In this document: in pieces, positions 41,435 to 49,711 of the stretch | How the letters are laid out: every line of letters starts with the position of its first letter | How positions within the stretch are numbered: the stretch's first letter is position 1 | Source: Limimaricola soesokkakensis | GTDB taxonomy: Bacteria > Pseudomonadota > Alphaproteobacteria > Rhodobacterales > Rhodobacteraceae | Assembly (NCBI RefSeq): GCF_900172345.1 | Contig: NZ_FWFY01000008.1 | Location: forward strand, 1-64,000 | Length of the DNA: 64,000 nucleotides | Reading direction: 5' to 3' | Notes under the pieces: generated by a model | Seen by the model: the letters and a program-made list of their open reading frames with translations, nothing else | Databases searched by the model: none | Told to the model about the DNA's origin: nothing | Program-made: the position numbers and the translations under genes

Positions 41435-42124
41435 TTATACCTCTAACTGCCTTAATCTCGGAGCGCACCGGGCCGAGACGCGTCCGACGTGCTTTGATGC
41501 CACGACCAAGGTCTTTTGTAACGGATGTTGTCTCCAAGCTAGGTGCCGCTCCAGCGGCGGTTTGGGTAGCGTTCCACCCTCGGAACCGACCAGGTCCCGA
41601 TACAGTGCCGCAACAAATTTGGCGTATCTCGCGCTGGCAAAGGCACTGTGATGGCGCCTGATCAGGTCCAATTCCTTGATAGGGTAGACGCCTTCGAGAT
41701 CGATCATGCTAATCTCGCCCTCACAGAGCATGCTGTGCGCATGGCCGAACTGGACGGCGAAATAGTTGGTGCCCGCCGTTCTGTCGAGGACCAGCCGAAA
41801 GAACGAAGGATCGAGGCTTTTGAGAGGGCGGCATTCCTTCATGACATAACCGCGACAAACGCCACGAGCGAATATCAATGCGCGCAAGGCGGGGACCGTC
41901 CGGGCATCATAAAAGCCGCTATTCAGAGCGCCCATTATGTTGTCTCGACGAATATAGCTCGGGTTCCAGATCTTGTAGTACAGGCGACCTTTTGCATTGG
42001 CTTCATCTGGACCAGACAGGACCCAGCGCGAATGATCCTGACCGCCGATGTGCCGTCGCACGACCTTGTGCAACCTTAAAGAAGCGACATCTATATCAGA
42101 AAGTTCGAGGTTTGCAATCTGCAT
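41435..42124 (-). CDS. Kinase-like protein of a glycan-type cluster
   Basis: The 229-residue protein starts MQIANLELSDIDVASLRLHK (ATG 42122-42124, GGGGGTCGC upstream). RLYYKIWNPSYIRRDN may supply the ATP-binding Lys, and ISMIDLEGVYPIKEL resembles the DFG-type metal motif of protein-kinase-like phosphotransferases such as WaaP or fructosamine kinases. The usual HxDxxxxN loop is not obvious (FGHAHSML is the nearest). I think it is a small sugar or lipid kinase, or a pseudokinase, heading the operon. Codon use is less GC-biased than in the flanking chromosome. Confidence 0.6.
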   Translation of the reverse strand: MQIANLELSDIDVASLRLHKVVRRHIGGQDHSRWVLSGPDEANAKGRLYYKIWNPSYIRRDNIMGALNSGFYDARTVPALRALIFARGVCRGYVMKECRPLKSLDPSFFRLVLDRTAGTNYFAVQFGHAHSMLCEGEISMIDLEGVYPIKELDLIRRHHSAFASARYAKFVAALYRDLVGSEGGTLPKPPLERHLAWRQHPLQKTLVVASKHVGRVSARCAPRLRQLEV

Positions 42125-42398
42125 GCGACCCCCGCGATGGTGCTTTTCAAGCATAGGTCGACAAAGCTTGAGCCGTCAATCTCCAATTTTGATCATCCGC
42201 ATCCTACTTTATTATCGGGCTCTAGTCGCCTTCGTGTTTCGAGTTCTGCTTTTGCTGCAAATTCAAGAACAAAAAAACGTTGTCTTCGCCCGGTCTCACT
42301 TCTAAGTGCTGGCGGTAATAGTACCATCGCATTAATACGACCGCATTTCATGCTGGATAATAAATGGGGTATGAATGGAACCACATTTCTCAGCAACT

Positions 42399-42440
42399 GT
42401 ATCCGTCAGTCCTAGGTTCAGGAATCAGTCTGACGGATAC
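42399..42440. promoter_or_regulatory. Long hairpin between the glycan operon and phoX
   Basis: GTATCCGTCAG and CTGACGGATAC are perfect inverted copies around a 20-base loop, which itself can form TCCT/AGGA. The stem extends by three more pairs if a G-T wobble is allowed. It lies about 155 bp upstream of the phoX start and 275 bp upstream of the kinase-like gene. It could be an attenuator, a small RNA end or a protein site. Confidence 0.5.
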
Positions 42441-42454
42441 GGTCGATAGCGCTT

Positions 42455-42470
42455 CCCCGTCGCGACGGGG
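42455..42470. promoter_or_regulatory. 16-bp perfect palindrome
   Basis: CCCCGTCG followed directly by CGACGGGG. A spacerless dyad of this length upstream of phoX is a good candidate for a dimeric repressor or activator site. Confidence 0.5.
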
Positions 42471-42554
42471 CTCGAGCCGGTCCGGGGTTATCGAGGGACA
42501 AACCCGCCGGCGCATTCCTCAGGTTACAACTCGAAGCTTCGGTGCCAAGATCGG

Positions 42555-42582
42555 CCTCGCCTGGCGACGCGGCCAGGCGAGG
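42555..42582 (+). promoter_or_regulatory. Leader stem-loop immediately before the phoX ribosome site
   Basis: CCTCGCCTGG and CCAGGCGAGG pair perfectly around an 8-base loop. The 3' arm ends at the purine-rich GGAGGAAAG that precedes the ATG at 42594, so the stem may influence ribosome access. Confidence 0.55.
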
Positions 42583-42593
42583 GAGGAAAGAAC

Positions 42594-44570
42594 ATGAAAT
42601 TCACCATTTTCGATCCACTGAACCGGTCACAGCGCTTCGACGCGGCCGATGACAAGGGCGTCAACACGTCCAGCGCCCCGACGATCGGCGACGTGATCGC
42701 CGCCCGCATGGGGCGACGGGACCTGATGAAGGGCGCGTTGGGGTTCACCGCCATCGCCGCCACGGTCAGCCCGATGGCGCTGGCCGCCAGCCGGGCCTAC
42801 GCGCAGGCGGGCGAGGGCAGCTTCGATTTCACGGAGATCGAAGCCGGCGTTAGCGAGGACATGGTCGTTGCCGAGGGCTACAACGCCGACGTGCTGATCC
42901 GTTGGGGCGATCCGGTCCTGCCCGGCGCGCCAGAGTTCGACGTCGACAACCAGACCGCCGAGGCGCAGAACCAGCAGTTCGGTTACAACTCGGACTTCAT
43001 CGGGACGGTGCCGCATCCCGAAGCGCCGGACGATCCGGACCGGCTGCTGCTCGTGAACCACCACGAATATACCAACGAGGAACTGATGTTCCCGGGCCTC
43101 GGCATCCAGGACGACGCCGAGTTCGCGCAGATGACCGAGGAACTGGTCAATATCGAGAAGGCCGCGCATGGCGGCAGCGTCATCGAGATCCGGCGCGGCG
43201 AGGACGGCAAGTGGTCGGTGGTGCGCGATTCGACCTACAACCGCCGGATCACCGCCGAAACGCCGATGAAGATCTCCGGTCCCGCGGCCGGTCACGCGAA
43301 GATGCAGACCGGGGCCGACCCGGCCGGGACCGACGTGCTTGGCACCTTCAACAACTGCGCCGGCGGCATCACGCCCTGGGGCACCTGGCTGATGGCCGAG
43401 GAGAACTTCAACGGCTACTTCTGGAGCGACGCCCAAGAGCCGCCTTCGACCGAAACCTCGGACGATCCGGCAACGATCCTCAACGCCCGCTACGGCGTGC
43501 CGGGCAAGTGGTATGCCTGGGGCAAGTTCGACGACCGCTTCAACATCGACAAGGAGCCGAACGAGCCCAACCGGCACGGCTGGATCGTCGAGGTTAACCC
43601 GGCCGATCCGAACTCGACGCCGGTCAAGCGCACGGCGCTGGGGCGCATGAAGCACGAGGGCGCCATGCCGGCGGTCAATGGCGATGGCCGGATCGCGCTG
43701 TTCATGGGTGACGACGAGCGGTTCGACTACGTCTATCGCTTCGTCACCGAGGCCGCGCATGACCCGGAAAACCCGGACCCCGACATCCTCGACCGCGGCA
43801 CGCTCTCGGTCGCGCGTTTCGACGCGGACGGCACCGTGACCTGGCTGCCGCTGATCCATGGCGAGGGACCGCTGACCGCCGAGAACGGCTTTGCCGATCA
43901 AGGCGACGTGTTGATCCAGACCCGGCGGGCCGCCGACTTCCTCGAGGCGACGCCGATGGACCGTCCCGAGGATGTCGAGCCGAACGAGCAGACCGGCAAG
44001 ATCTACGTGATGCTGACCAACAACACGCGCCGCAAGCCGGGCGACGAGAACGCGGCCAACCCGCGCGCCGAGAACGCCTTCGGCCACATCATCGAGATCA
44101 CCGCGCCGGAGGGCGATTTCGCGGCGGACACCATGCCGTGGGAGATCCTCGTCAAGTGCGGCGACCCCTCGGTCGAGGCAGTAGGCGCGACCTTCTCCCC
44201 GGCGACGAGCGAACATGGCTGGTTCGGCATGCCCGACAACTGCGCGGTCGACGCGGCGGGTCGGCTCTGGATCGCGACCGACGGCAACTCGGCCGAGGAC
44301 ACCGGGAGGGCTGACGGCCTCTGGGCGATGGAAACCGAGGGCGAGATGCGAGGCACGTCGAAGCATTTCTTCCGCGTGCCGGTGGGGGCGGAGATGTGCG
44401 GCCCGTGGTTCGTCAACGATGACCAGTCCCTGTTCCTCGCGGTCCAGCATCCGGGCGATGGCTCGACCTTCGACAGCCCCTCGACCCGCTGGCCCGACTT
44501 CACGGATGGCATGCCACCCCGGCCCGCCGTGGTCGTGATCCAGAAGCAGGGTGGCGGCCGGATCGGGTAG
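42594..44570 (+). CDS. phoX: PhoX-family phosphatase (DUF839), Tat-exported
   Basis: The 658-residue protein has a twin-arginine-type leader (MGRRDLMKGALGFTAIAATV around residues 39-58, then SRAYAQA) and the PhoX/DUF839 fold: LLLVNHHEYTNEELMFPG, NCAGGITPWGTWLMAEENFN, GRMKHEGAMPAV, MGDDERFDYVYRF and MPDNCAVDAAGRLWIATDGN. PhoX enzymes are Ca2+/Fe-dependent periplasmic alkaline phosphatases that release phosphate from organic esters. A strong GGAGGAAAG site precedes the start. Phosphate control would be expected, but I did not find an unambiguous Pho box; three dyads stand upstream instead. Confidence 0.9.
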   Translation: MKFTIFDPLNRSQRFDAADDKGVNTSSAPTIGDVIAARMGRRDLMKGALGFTAIAATVSPMALAASRAYAQAGEGSFDFTEIEAGVSEDMVVAEGYNADVLIRWGDPVLPGAPEFDVDNQTAEAQNQQFGYNSDFIGTVPHPEAPDDPDRLLLVNHHEYTNEELMFPGLGIQDDAEFAQMTEELVNIEKAAHGGSVIEIRRGEDGKWSVVRDSTYNRRITAETPMKISGPAAGHAKMQTGADPAGTDVLGTFNNCAGGITPWGTWLMAEENFNGYFWSDAQEPPSTETSDDPATILNARYGVPGKWYAWGKFDDRFNIDKEPNEPNRHGWIVEVNPADPNSTPVKRTALGRMKHEGAMPAVNGDGRIALFMGDDERFDYVYRFVTEAAHDPENPDPDILDRGTLSVARFDADGTVTWLPLIHGEGPLTAENGFADQGDVLIQTRRAADFLEATPMDRPEDVEPNEQTGKIYVMLTNNTRRKPGDENAANPRAENAFGHIIEITAPEGDFAADTMPWEILVKCGDPSVEAVGATFSPATSEHGWFGMPDNCAVDAAGRLWIATDGNSAEDTGRADGLWAMETEGEMRGTSKHFFRVPVGAEMCGPWFVNDDQSLFLAVQHPGDGSTFDSPSTRWPDFTDGMPPRPAVVVIQKQGGGRIG

Positions 44571-44611
44571 GGTCCGGGCGACTGGCACTCGCCTACTCTT
44601 CCGTAACAAAC

Positions 44612-44635
44612 AGGTGCGCCGCCCGAGGCGCACCT
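44612..44635. terminator. Perfect 9-bp stem downstream of phoX
   Basis: AGGTGCGCC and GGCGCACCT around GCCCGA, 42 bp after the phoX stop. No T-run follows in either direction, so it may be a Rho-assisted or simply stabilising hairpin. Confidence 0.5.
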
Positions 44636-44811
44636 CCCCACACGCCGGCAGGGAGATGACACCGATAGGCAGTCGAGTTCGATTGGCTACAGGTTCAGCG
44701 CTGCCAAATTATCTCGCCACTGAAGGTGGCTGACCTCGGTCACCGATGATCGCCGTCAAGACGCTCCGCGACGAAGGTCAGCTTCAGCACTGACCGGCCA
44801 ATTCGCGGGCA

Positions 44812-45786
44812 TCATGCGCCGAAACCTGCCAACCATAGATACAGCGGCAAACCTACCGTGATGTTGAAGGGAAACGTCACACCCAAGGAAAGCGTGAGGT
44901 AAATGCCGGCCTCGGCCTTGGGCAGTGCGATGCGCATCGCGGCAGGAACCGCGATGTAGGAGGCGGAAGCAGCCAGGACCATCAGCAGGAACAGGCTCCC
45001 GGTCTGCAACCCGATCATCGATCCGGCGGCCCAGCCCAGCAGTGCGCCGGTGATCGGCATGACCAGACCGAAGGAGAACAGTCCCGGGTTCAGCATGTGC
45101 CGATTGGCCGAGAGGCTCCGGCCGGCGGAGATCCCCATGTCGAGCAGGAACAGGCAGAGGATGCCGACAAAGGGCGTGACGACGAAGGGAGCGATCATCT
45201 GCATGCCCTTGTCTTGCGTGACGGCGCCGATCACGAATGCGCCGGTGAGCAGCAGCACCGAACCGTTGGCGAAGAGTTCGCGGGCCGGAACGCTGCTGGT
45301 CGCTTCCCGGTCGCCGGAATACCGGTGCGCGATCCACAGCGCCGAGAGGATCGCCGGCACCTCCATGCTGGCGGCGACCGCCACCATGTAGCCGTCGAAC
45401 GCGACGCCGGACAGTTCGAGCAGACTGGTGGCGGCGACGAAGGTGACGATCGAGATCGATCCGTAATGTCCGGCCACAGCGGCGGCGTTCATCGCATCCA
45501 ACCGGGCCATGGCCCGAAGCAGCACGAAGGCCAGAAAGGGGATCAGGAAGGACAGGAGCAGACCGGCCAGGATGGCGACCAGCAGCTCGCTGCGCAAACC
45601 ATGCTCCGCCAGGCTATGGCCGCCTTTGAAGCCGATGGCCAGAAGCAGGTAGAGCGACATGAACTTCGCCGCCCCTTCGGGAATGGATAGGTCGCTGCGA
45701 ACGAAGGCGGCCATCAGGCCAAGCACGAAGAACAGGATTGTGGGCACCATGAGGTTGCCCGTGAGGGTGTCGAGAACGGCAGACAC
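44812..45786 (-). CDS. SbtA-like sodium-dependent bicarbonate transporter family permease
   Basis: The 324-residue protein has about ten membrane helices and the family marks FVRSDLSIPEGAAKFMSLYL, GFKGGHSLAEHG and, in the second half, LFLLDMGISAGRSL. This is the DUF897/SbtA family, whose cyanobacterial members import bicarbonate with Na+; most proteobacterial members are untested. It is divergent from a LysR gene 92 bp away, a common arrangement in which the LysR protein controls the transporter. No PII-like sbtB gene adjoins it. Confidence 0.85.
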   Translation of the reverse strand: MSAVLDTLTGNLMVPTILFFVLGLMAAFVRSDLSIPEGAAKFMSLYLLLAIGFKGGHSLAEHGLRSELLVAILAGLLLSFLIPFLAFVLLRAMARLDAMNAAAVAGHYGSISIVTFVAATSLLELSGVAFDGYMVAVAASMEVPAILSALWIAHRYSGDREATSSVPARELFANGSVLLLTGAFVIGAVTQDKGMQMIAPFVVTPFVGILCLFLLDMGISAGRSLSANRHMLNPGLFSFGLVMPITGALLGWAAGSMIGLQTGSLFLLMVLAASASYIAVPAAMRIALPKAEAGIYLTLSLGVTFPFNITVGLPLYLWLAGFGA

Positions 45787-45878
45787 GGCGAACTCCTTTC
45801 GGTTTCGCCTCCATTGCCGCAGAAATCCGCATAGCTTAAATACATTCTATCAGCGCCATCTATAGCTTGGACCTATGC
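45787..45878. promoter_or_regulatory. Divergent promoter region of the SbtA-like and LysR genes
   Basis: Within 92 bp there is the interrupted dyad ATAG-N12-CTAT at about 45831-45850 and a second CTATAGC at 45860-45866. These T-N11-A-like motifs fit LysR binding sites, but the assignment is inference. Confidence 0.4.
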
Positions 45879-46796
45879 ATGAGGCCGACACTTCGCCAGT
45901 TGGAATACATTGTCGCGGTGCATCAGCTCGGCAGCTTCAGCTTGGCCGCGGATACGCTGCATGTCAGCCAGCCGAGCCTCTCCAGCCAGATCGCAGCGGT
46001 GGAGGCCGATCTCGGCGTGCGGCTGTTCAAGCGAGGGCGCGGCGGAACGCAGGCGACGGCAAAGGGGCTCGAATGCGTCCACCGGGCGCGGCGCATCTTG
46101 GCGGAGGTCGAGAACCTGCGCAGCGTCATGACCTCTACGCTGCCCTTCGGCGGGCGGTTGCGGCTCGGCGTCCTGCCGTCGATCGGGCCTTACCTGCTGC
46201 CGCAGGTGATGCACTCGCTGCATCGCGACCAGCCCGATCTGCGCGTCATCGTGCGCGAGGAGAACACCCTGAGCCTCGACGAAGGCATCCGCAACGGGCG
46301 CTTCGATGCCATCATCTCGACGCCCGAGGACCACCCGAACACCCGGCAGCATCCGCTGTTCACCGAGACCCTCTGGGTGGCCGTGACCCCGGATCACCCC
46401 ATCGCCACGCTCGACCGTGTCGGCGGCGCCGATCTGACCGGCCAGCGCCTCCTGACGCTGGATACGGGACACCGGCTGGCGCGGATCGTCTATGGCCTCG
46501 CAGGGCTCAGCGGGGGCATCGTGTCGGACGACTACGAAGGCACGAGCCTCGACTCCATCATGCTGATGGCTGCGACCGGCGCCGGTGTCGCGGTGCTGCC
46601 CGATCTGTTCGCCCGTCGCCAGGCGATCCACCGAAAGGAAGTCGTCGTCAGGCCGCTGGTCATGCCAGACGCGAACCGGGGGATCAGCCTCTTGTTCTCG
46701 GCGGATCAGCCAACCGATGACAGCCGTGACCAGCTGATCGGCGCCATCCGAGACGCGGCGAGGTTGCTCGACTTGGCCGTGTCCGAACCGTCGTGA
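45879..46796 (+). CDS. LysR-family transcription regulator (OxyR/CynR-like)
   Basis: The 305-residue protein starts with the typical LysR helix-turn-helix (MRPTLRQLEYIVAVHQLGSF ... SQPSLSSQIAAVEADLGVRL) and a periplasmic-binding-protein-like effector domain (LRLGVLPSIGPYLLPQVMHS). I chose ATG 45879; a TTG four codons earlier would add MDLC. The missing OxyR cysteines argue against peroxide sensing. Its divergent neighbour, the bicarbonate-type transporter, is the likely target. Confidence 0.9.
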   Translation: MRPTLRQLEYIVAVHQLGSFSLAADTLHVSQPSLSSQIAAVEADLGVRLFKRGRGGTQATAKGLECVHRARRILAEVENLRSVMTSTLPFGGRLRLGVLPSIGPYLLPQVMHSLHRDQPDLRVIVREENTLSLDEGIRNGRFDAIISTPEDHPNTRQHPLFTETLWVAVTPDHPIATLDRVGGADLTGQRLLTLDTGHRLARIVYGLAGLSGGIVSDDYEGTSLDSIMLMAATGAGVAVLPDLFARRQAIHRKEVVVRPLVMPDANRGISLLFSADQPTDDSRDQLIGAIRDAARLLDLAVSEPS

Positions 46797-46888
46797 ATTG
46801 CATGTTCGGCTCGCGTCATGGCTGACATTCCGGTCGGGCGCAGCGAATGTCCGTTTACTCCCCTTCTTCCGACAAACCATTTTCTGGA

Positions 46889-47092
46889 TCCGGGCATCAT
46901 CGATAGCGCCACGGAGTGGCAGGAATGCAGATGGACGATCGCGCCCGCGCCGCTTCGGGTGTCGTCGAAGGCCCGGTGTAACGGCCATTCCTTTGTGGGC
47001 CGATCACCCTCGACATAGGCCATGGCCGCATCGAGAGCGCGGAAAGACGATCCGATGGACGTCACGAGGAGCCGGGCCCGCCCGAGGGTCAA
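46889..47092 (-). pseudogene. Fragment of a class II aldolase gene (OtnC/fuculose-phosphate aldolase type)
   Basis: The minus strand reads GRARLLVTSIGSSFRALD, GDRPTKEWPLHRAFDDTR and GAIVHLHSCHSVALSMMP. These are the GRLLVTPTGSS, KEWPMHRAIY and VVHLHSxHSVA motifs of class II aldolases, including the two zinc-binding His of HLHSxHS. Both the first 35 or so residues and the last half are missing or scrambled. It is a decayed fragment in an otherwise gene-free 450-bp gap (46797-47246). Confidence 0.65.
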
Positions 47093-47246
47093 GAAGCTGG
47101 AGAAGAGGCGGTGAGCGCCCTACCCTGCGACCTCACAGAGGCGCGGTTCGAGTATCGCGCACACCGACCGCCTTCCCTTCAGGCAAGGGGCCACTACGCT
47201 CTCTCGGGCGAGCGGGCCCCGTCTACCTGACCACGGAGAGACCGAT

Positions 47247-48740
47247 ATGCGCTTTTGGACCATGATCGGCCTGATCCTCGTCCTGTCCGTCGTCGGGCTC
47301 ACTTACGAAATCGCCGCCGGACGTGTCCTCGCCCCATTCTTCGGAACCTCCCTGGTGACATGGACGACCGTCATCGCCACGGTGCTCGCCGGGTTCTCGG
47401 TCGGCAACGCCATCGGCGGGTTCGCGGCAGAGCGCCCGCGCCGGGTCGCCATTCGGCACGTGCGCAGGGCGCTGCTCGCCACGGCCGTGCTGATGGCGCT
47501 TTCGCCGACGGTGCTCGCCGCGCTCTACGCCATGGGGGCGCGCGGGACAGGAGGGATGCTGTTCACCGTCTGGGTGGCGTTCTTTCCCGCCTCGGTGCTC
47601 GTCAGCTTTCCATCCCCTTTCCTCGCGAAGATGGCCGTCGAGGCCCGGCCCGGGCGGGAAGGCTCGTCGCTGGGCCTCGTGCTGGCGGCAGGCTCGATCG
47701 GCGCCATCGCGGGCGCCCTGCTGGCCGGCTTCGTCACTCTGCCGCATTTCGGTTCGGCGGCCACCTTCGCCGCATGCGGCGCCGTGGCTCTGCTCTGCGT
47801 TCCCTTCGTGCGCGGCGGGGCATCCGGCGCCGAGGACGGAGCCGTCGCGACGACCCCGGCCCCGCCCGAGCCGGTCACGCCGGTCTCCATGGCACTCGCC
47901 GCCCTCCTCATGGCCGCGGGCCTGATGAGCGGCCCCGTCTGCCAGTACGAATCCGGCCTGTCCTGCATCGACATCCTGCGCCGCGGCGACACGGTCTATC
48001 TCCAGGCCGACCGCACGTCGCAGGCGGCGGAAAGAAGCGTCGGCACCGAAGGCTCGCCGGAGCTGGTGCTGTCCTACGCGCAATGGCTTTGGGCCCGCAT
48101 GGACCGCGATCTCGGTGCGGAACCAGCGGTGCTCTTCATCGGCGGCGGCGGCTACACGCTGCCCACCAAGTTGCTGGCCTCGCGACCGGCGGCCCGAGCC
48201 GTCGCGGTGGAAATCGACCCGCTCGTTACCTCCGTCGTCAGGGCGCATCTTCCTGCGGCCGGCAGGATGATCGCGCGGACGAGCTTCGACGCGACCCGCG
48301 CGGGATCCGGCGACGCGGCGGATGCAGGCAGGCTCGGCATCGTGCACGAAGATGGCCGTGTCTACATCAACGAGACGGATCGACGTTTCGACGCCGCGGT
48401 CATGGACGCGTTCTCCTCTGAATCGGTTCCCGCTCATCTCGCGACACTCGAGACCTATGAGCGTCTGCGAGAAATCGTCGACGGCCCCGTTTACGTGAAC
48501 CTCATCGATGCGCCCGATGGCCCGCTCGTGCGCGGACTGCACGCGATCCTGAGAGACCTCTATCCCCACGTCGCTGCCGTTCAGGGCCCGGTAAGCTCAC
48601 GCGGACGGGCCAACGTCGTGCTCGCCGCGTCGGCGGCACCCCTCGCGGCTTTGCCGGCGCTGCCGGACGGCTACGAGACGGTGTCCATATCGCCTGGTCG
48701 TGCCTTCACAGACGACCGGGGATGGGTCGGCCATCGCTAG
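47247..48740 (+). CDS. Fused membrane protein/spermidine synthase-like protein
   Basis: The 497-residue protein has about eight membrane helices in the first 240 residues (from MIGLILVLSVVGLTYEIAAG through VSMALAALLMAAGLMSGPVC). A Rossmann domain of the spermidine synthase type follows, with AVLFIGGGGYTLPTKLLASR, AVEIDPLVTSVVRAHLP and RFDAAVMDAFSSESVPAHLA. Fusions of this kind are widespread. Whether they make polyamines or methylate something is unsettled, since the aspartate-rich substrate site is often altered. A weak GGAGA ribosome site precedes ATG 47247. Confidence 0.85.
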   Translation: MRFWTMIGLILVLSVVGLTYEIAAGRVLAPFFGTSLVTWTTVIATVLAGFSVGNAIGGFAAERPRRVAIRHVRRALLATAVLMALSPTVLAALYAMGARGTGGMLFTVWVAFFPASVLVSFPSPFLAKMAVEARPGREGSSLGLVLAAGSIGAIAGALLAGFVTLPHFGSAATFAACGAVALLCVPFVRGGASGAEDGAVATTPAPPEPVTPVSMALAALLMAAGLMSGPVCQYESGLSCIDILRRGDTVYLQADRTSQAAERSVGTEGSPELVLSYAQWLWARMDRDLGAEPAVLFIGGGGYTLPTKLLASRPAARAVAVEIDPLVTSVVRAHLPAAGRMIARTSFDATRAGSGDAADAGRLGIVHEDGRVYINETDRRFDAAVMDAFSSESVPAHLATLETYERLREIVDGPVYVNLIDAPDGPLVRGLHAILRDLYPHVAAVQGPVSSRGRANVVLAASAAPLAALPALPDGYETVSISPGRAFTDDRGWVGHR

Positions 48741-49243
48741 GCCGTCAGCATCGGCATGCGCCTTTCCAGTTCGCATGCACCCCTCAACTTTGGACGCCGC
48801 CTTTTCCAGTAAGAAAAGCTACCTTCAAAGCTGGATCGCCGAAATCGGGAAACCCCTACCGCTCGCCACACCCGCCGGTCCAAGCCTTCGTAGCTCTCAT
48901 GAAATAGACCGGACCGGTCCGGTGGAGATCCTGCTTCAACGCGGTCGCAAGCGTGACATGCCCAGAATTTTAGTGGCCTGGCTCAAAACCAGCCTCCTTG
49001 CCAAGACTTGGATCAACTCGATGGCTCGAGGCACGAGGTTCGTTCGCCGATCGCGGCGACTATGCAGGAACTGCCGGATCCAACGACAAGGCCGCCGCAA
49101 GTCGCCCTTTCCATAGGCAATGGGCATCTTAAAGGCATCCCCCTTCCCCCTCTCCGCATCCATCCCTCGCCCCATCCGTTCGCATGGTCGTGACCACCCG
49201 GACGCTTCAAGGGGATTGCAATGCGCAGCAGACTCGCCATATC
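48741..49243. other. Gap without a recognisable gene
   Basis: Plus- and minus-strand frames up to 138 codons exist but lack any family motif and show no ribosome site. The right end holds the operator and promoter of the RHH regulator. Confidence 0.3.
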
Positions 49244-49261
49244 ACCATCCATATGGATGGT
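49244..49261. promoter_or_regulatory. 18-bp perfect palindrome, likely RHH operator
   Basis: ACCATCCAT is followed directly by its inverse ATGGATGGT, and a third GGATGGT stands at 49266-49272, one or two bases before the start codon region. Closely spaced half-sites just upstream of a ribbon-helix-helix gene are the normal autoregulatory arrangement. It also overlaps where the ribosome would bind. Confidence 0.65.
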
Positions 49262-49274
49262 ATAAGGATGGTTT

Positions 49275-49679
49275 GTGGCCAAGCGCGAGAAAACGGCGGA
49301 GAGCGAGAAGATCACCATCAATCTCGGCCCGGTCGATCTGGGTCGGATCGATCTGCTGGTGCAGGAAGGCTTCTTCAGCAACCGGACCGACTTCATCCGC
49401 ACCGCGATCCGCACCCAGCTTGCGGCGCAGGCGGGCGAGATCGACCGCTCGGTGGCGCGGCACCGGCTCGAAGTGGGGCTTTATGACTTCCTGCGTGCCG
49501 ATCTCGAGGAGCTGCGCGACAAGGGCGAGGTGCTGCATGTCCGCGTTGTCGGCCTTGCCCGCTTCGCCCCCGACATCGACCCCGATCTGGCGCGGCAGAC
49601 CATCGCCTCGCTGACCGTTCTGGGCGCGCTCCAGGCGAGCCCGGCCCTCAAATCCGCCTTGGCGGACCGGATCAAGTGA
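49275..49679 (+). CDS. Ribbon-helix-helix (CopG/CcdA-like) regulator
   Basis: The 134-residue protein starts at GTG 49275 and has an N-terminal RHH DNA-binding fold (KITINLGPVDLGRIDLLVQE, GFFSNRTDFIRTAIRTQLAA) followed by a C-terminal region of about 80 residues (VGLYDFLRADLEELRDKGEV ... APDIDPDLARQTIASLTVLG). It is upstream of a PHB depolymerase-type esterase gene with a 32-bp gap, an arrangement repeated in Rhodobacterales. It probably controls that gene and itself through the palindrome at 49244. No toxin gene is present. Confidence 0.82.
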   Translation: MAKREKTAESEKITINLGPVDLGRIDLLVQEGFFSNRTDFIRTAIRTQLAAQAGEIDRSVARHRLEVGLYDFLRADLEELRDKGEVLHVRVVGLARFAPDIDPDLARQTIASLTVLGALQASPALKSALADRIK

Positions 49680-49711
49680 CGCCCCGAGCGGGCTGCGAAA
49701 GGACGAGCGAG

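Noticed and set aside
42627-44633. 668-codon minus-strand frame opposite phoX
   Set aside because: Shadow of phoX, which has the Tat signal and DUF839 motifs on the plus strand.
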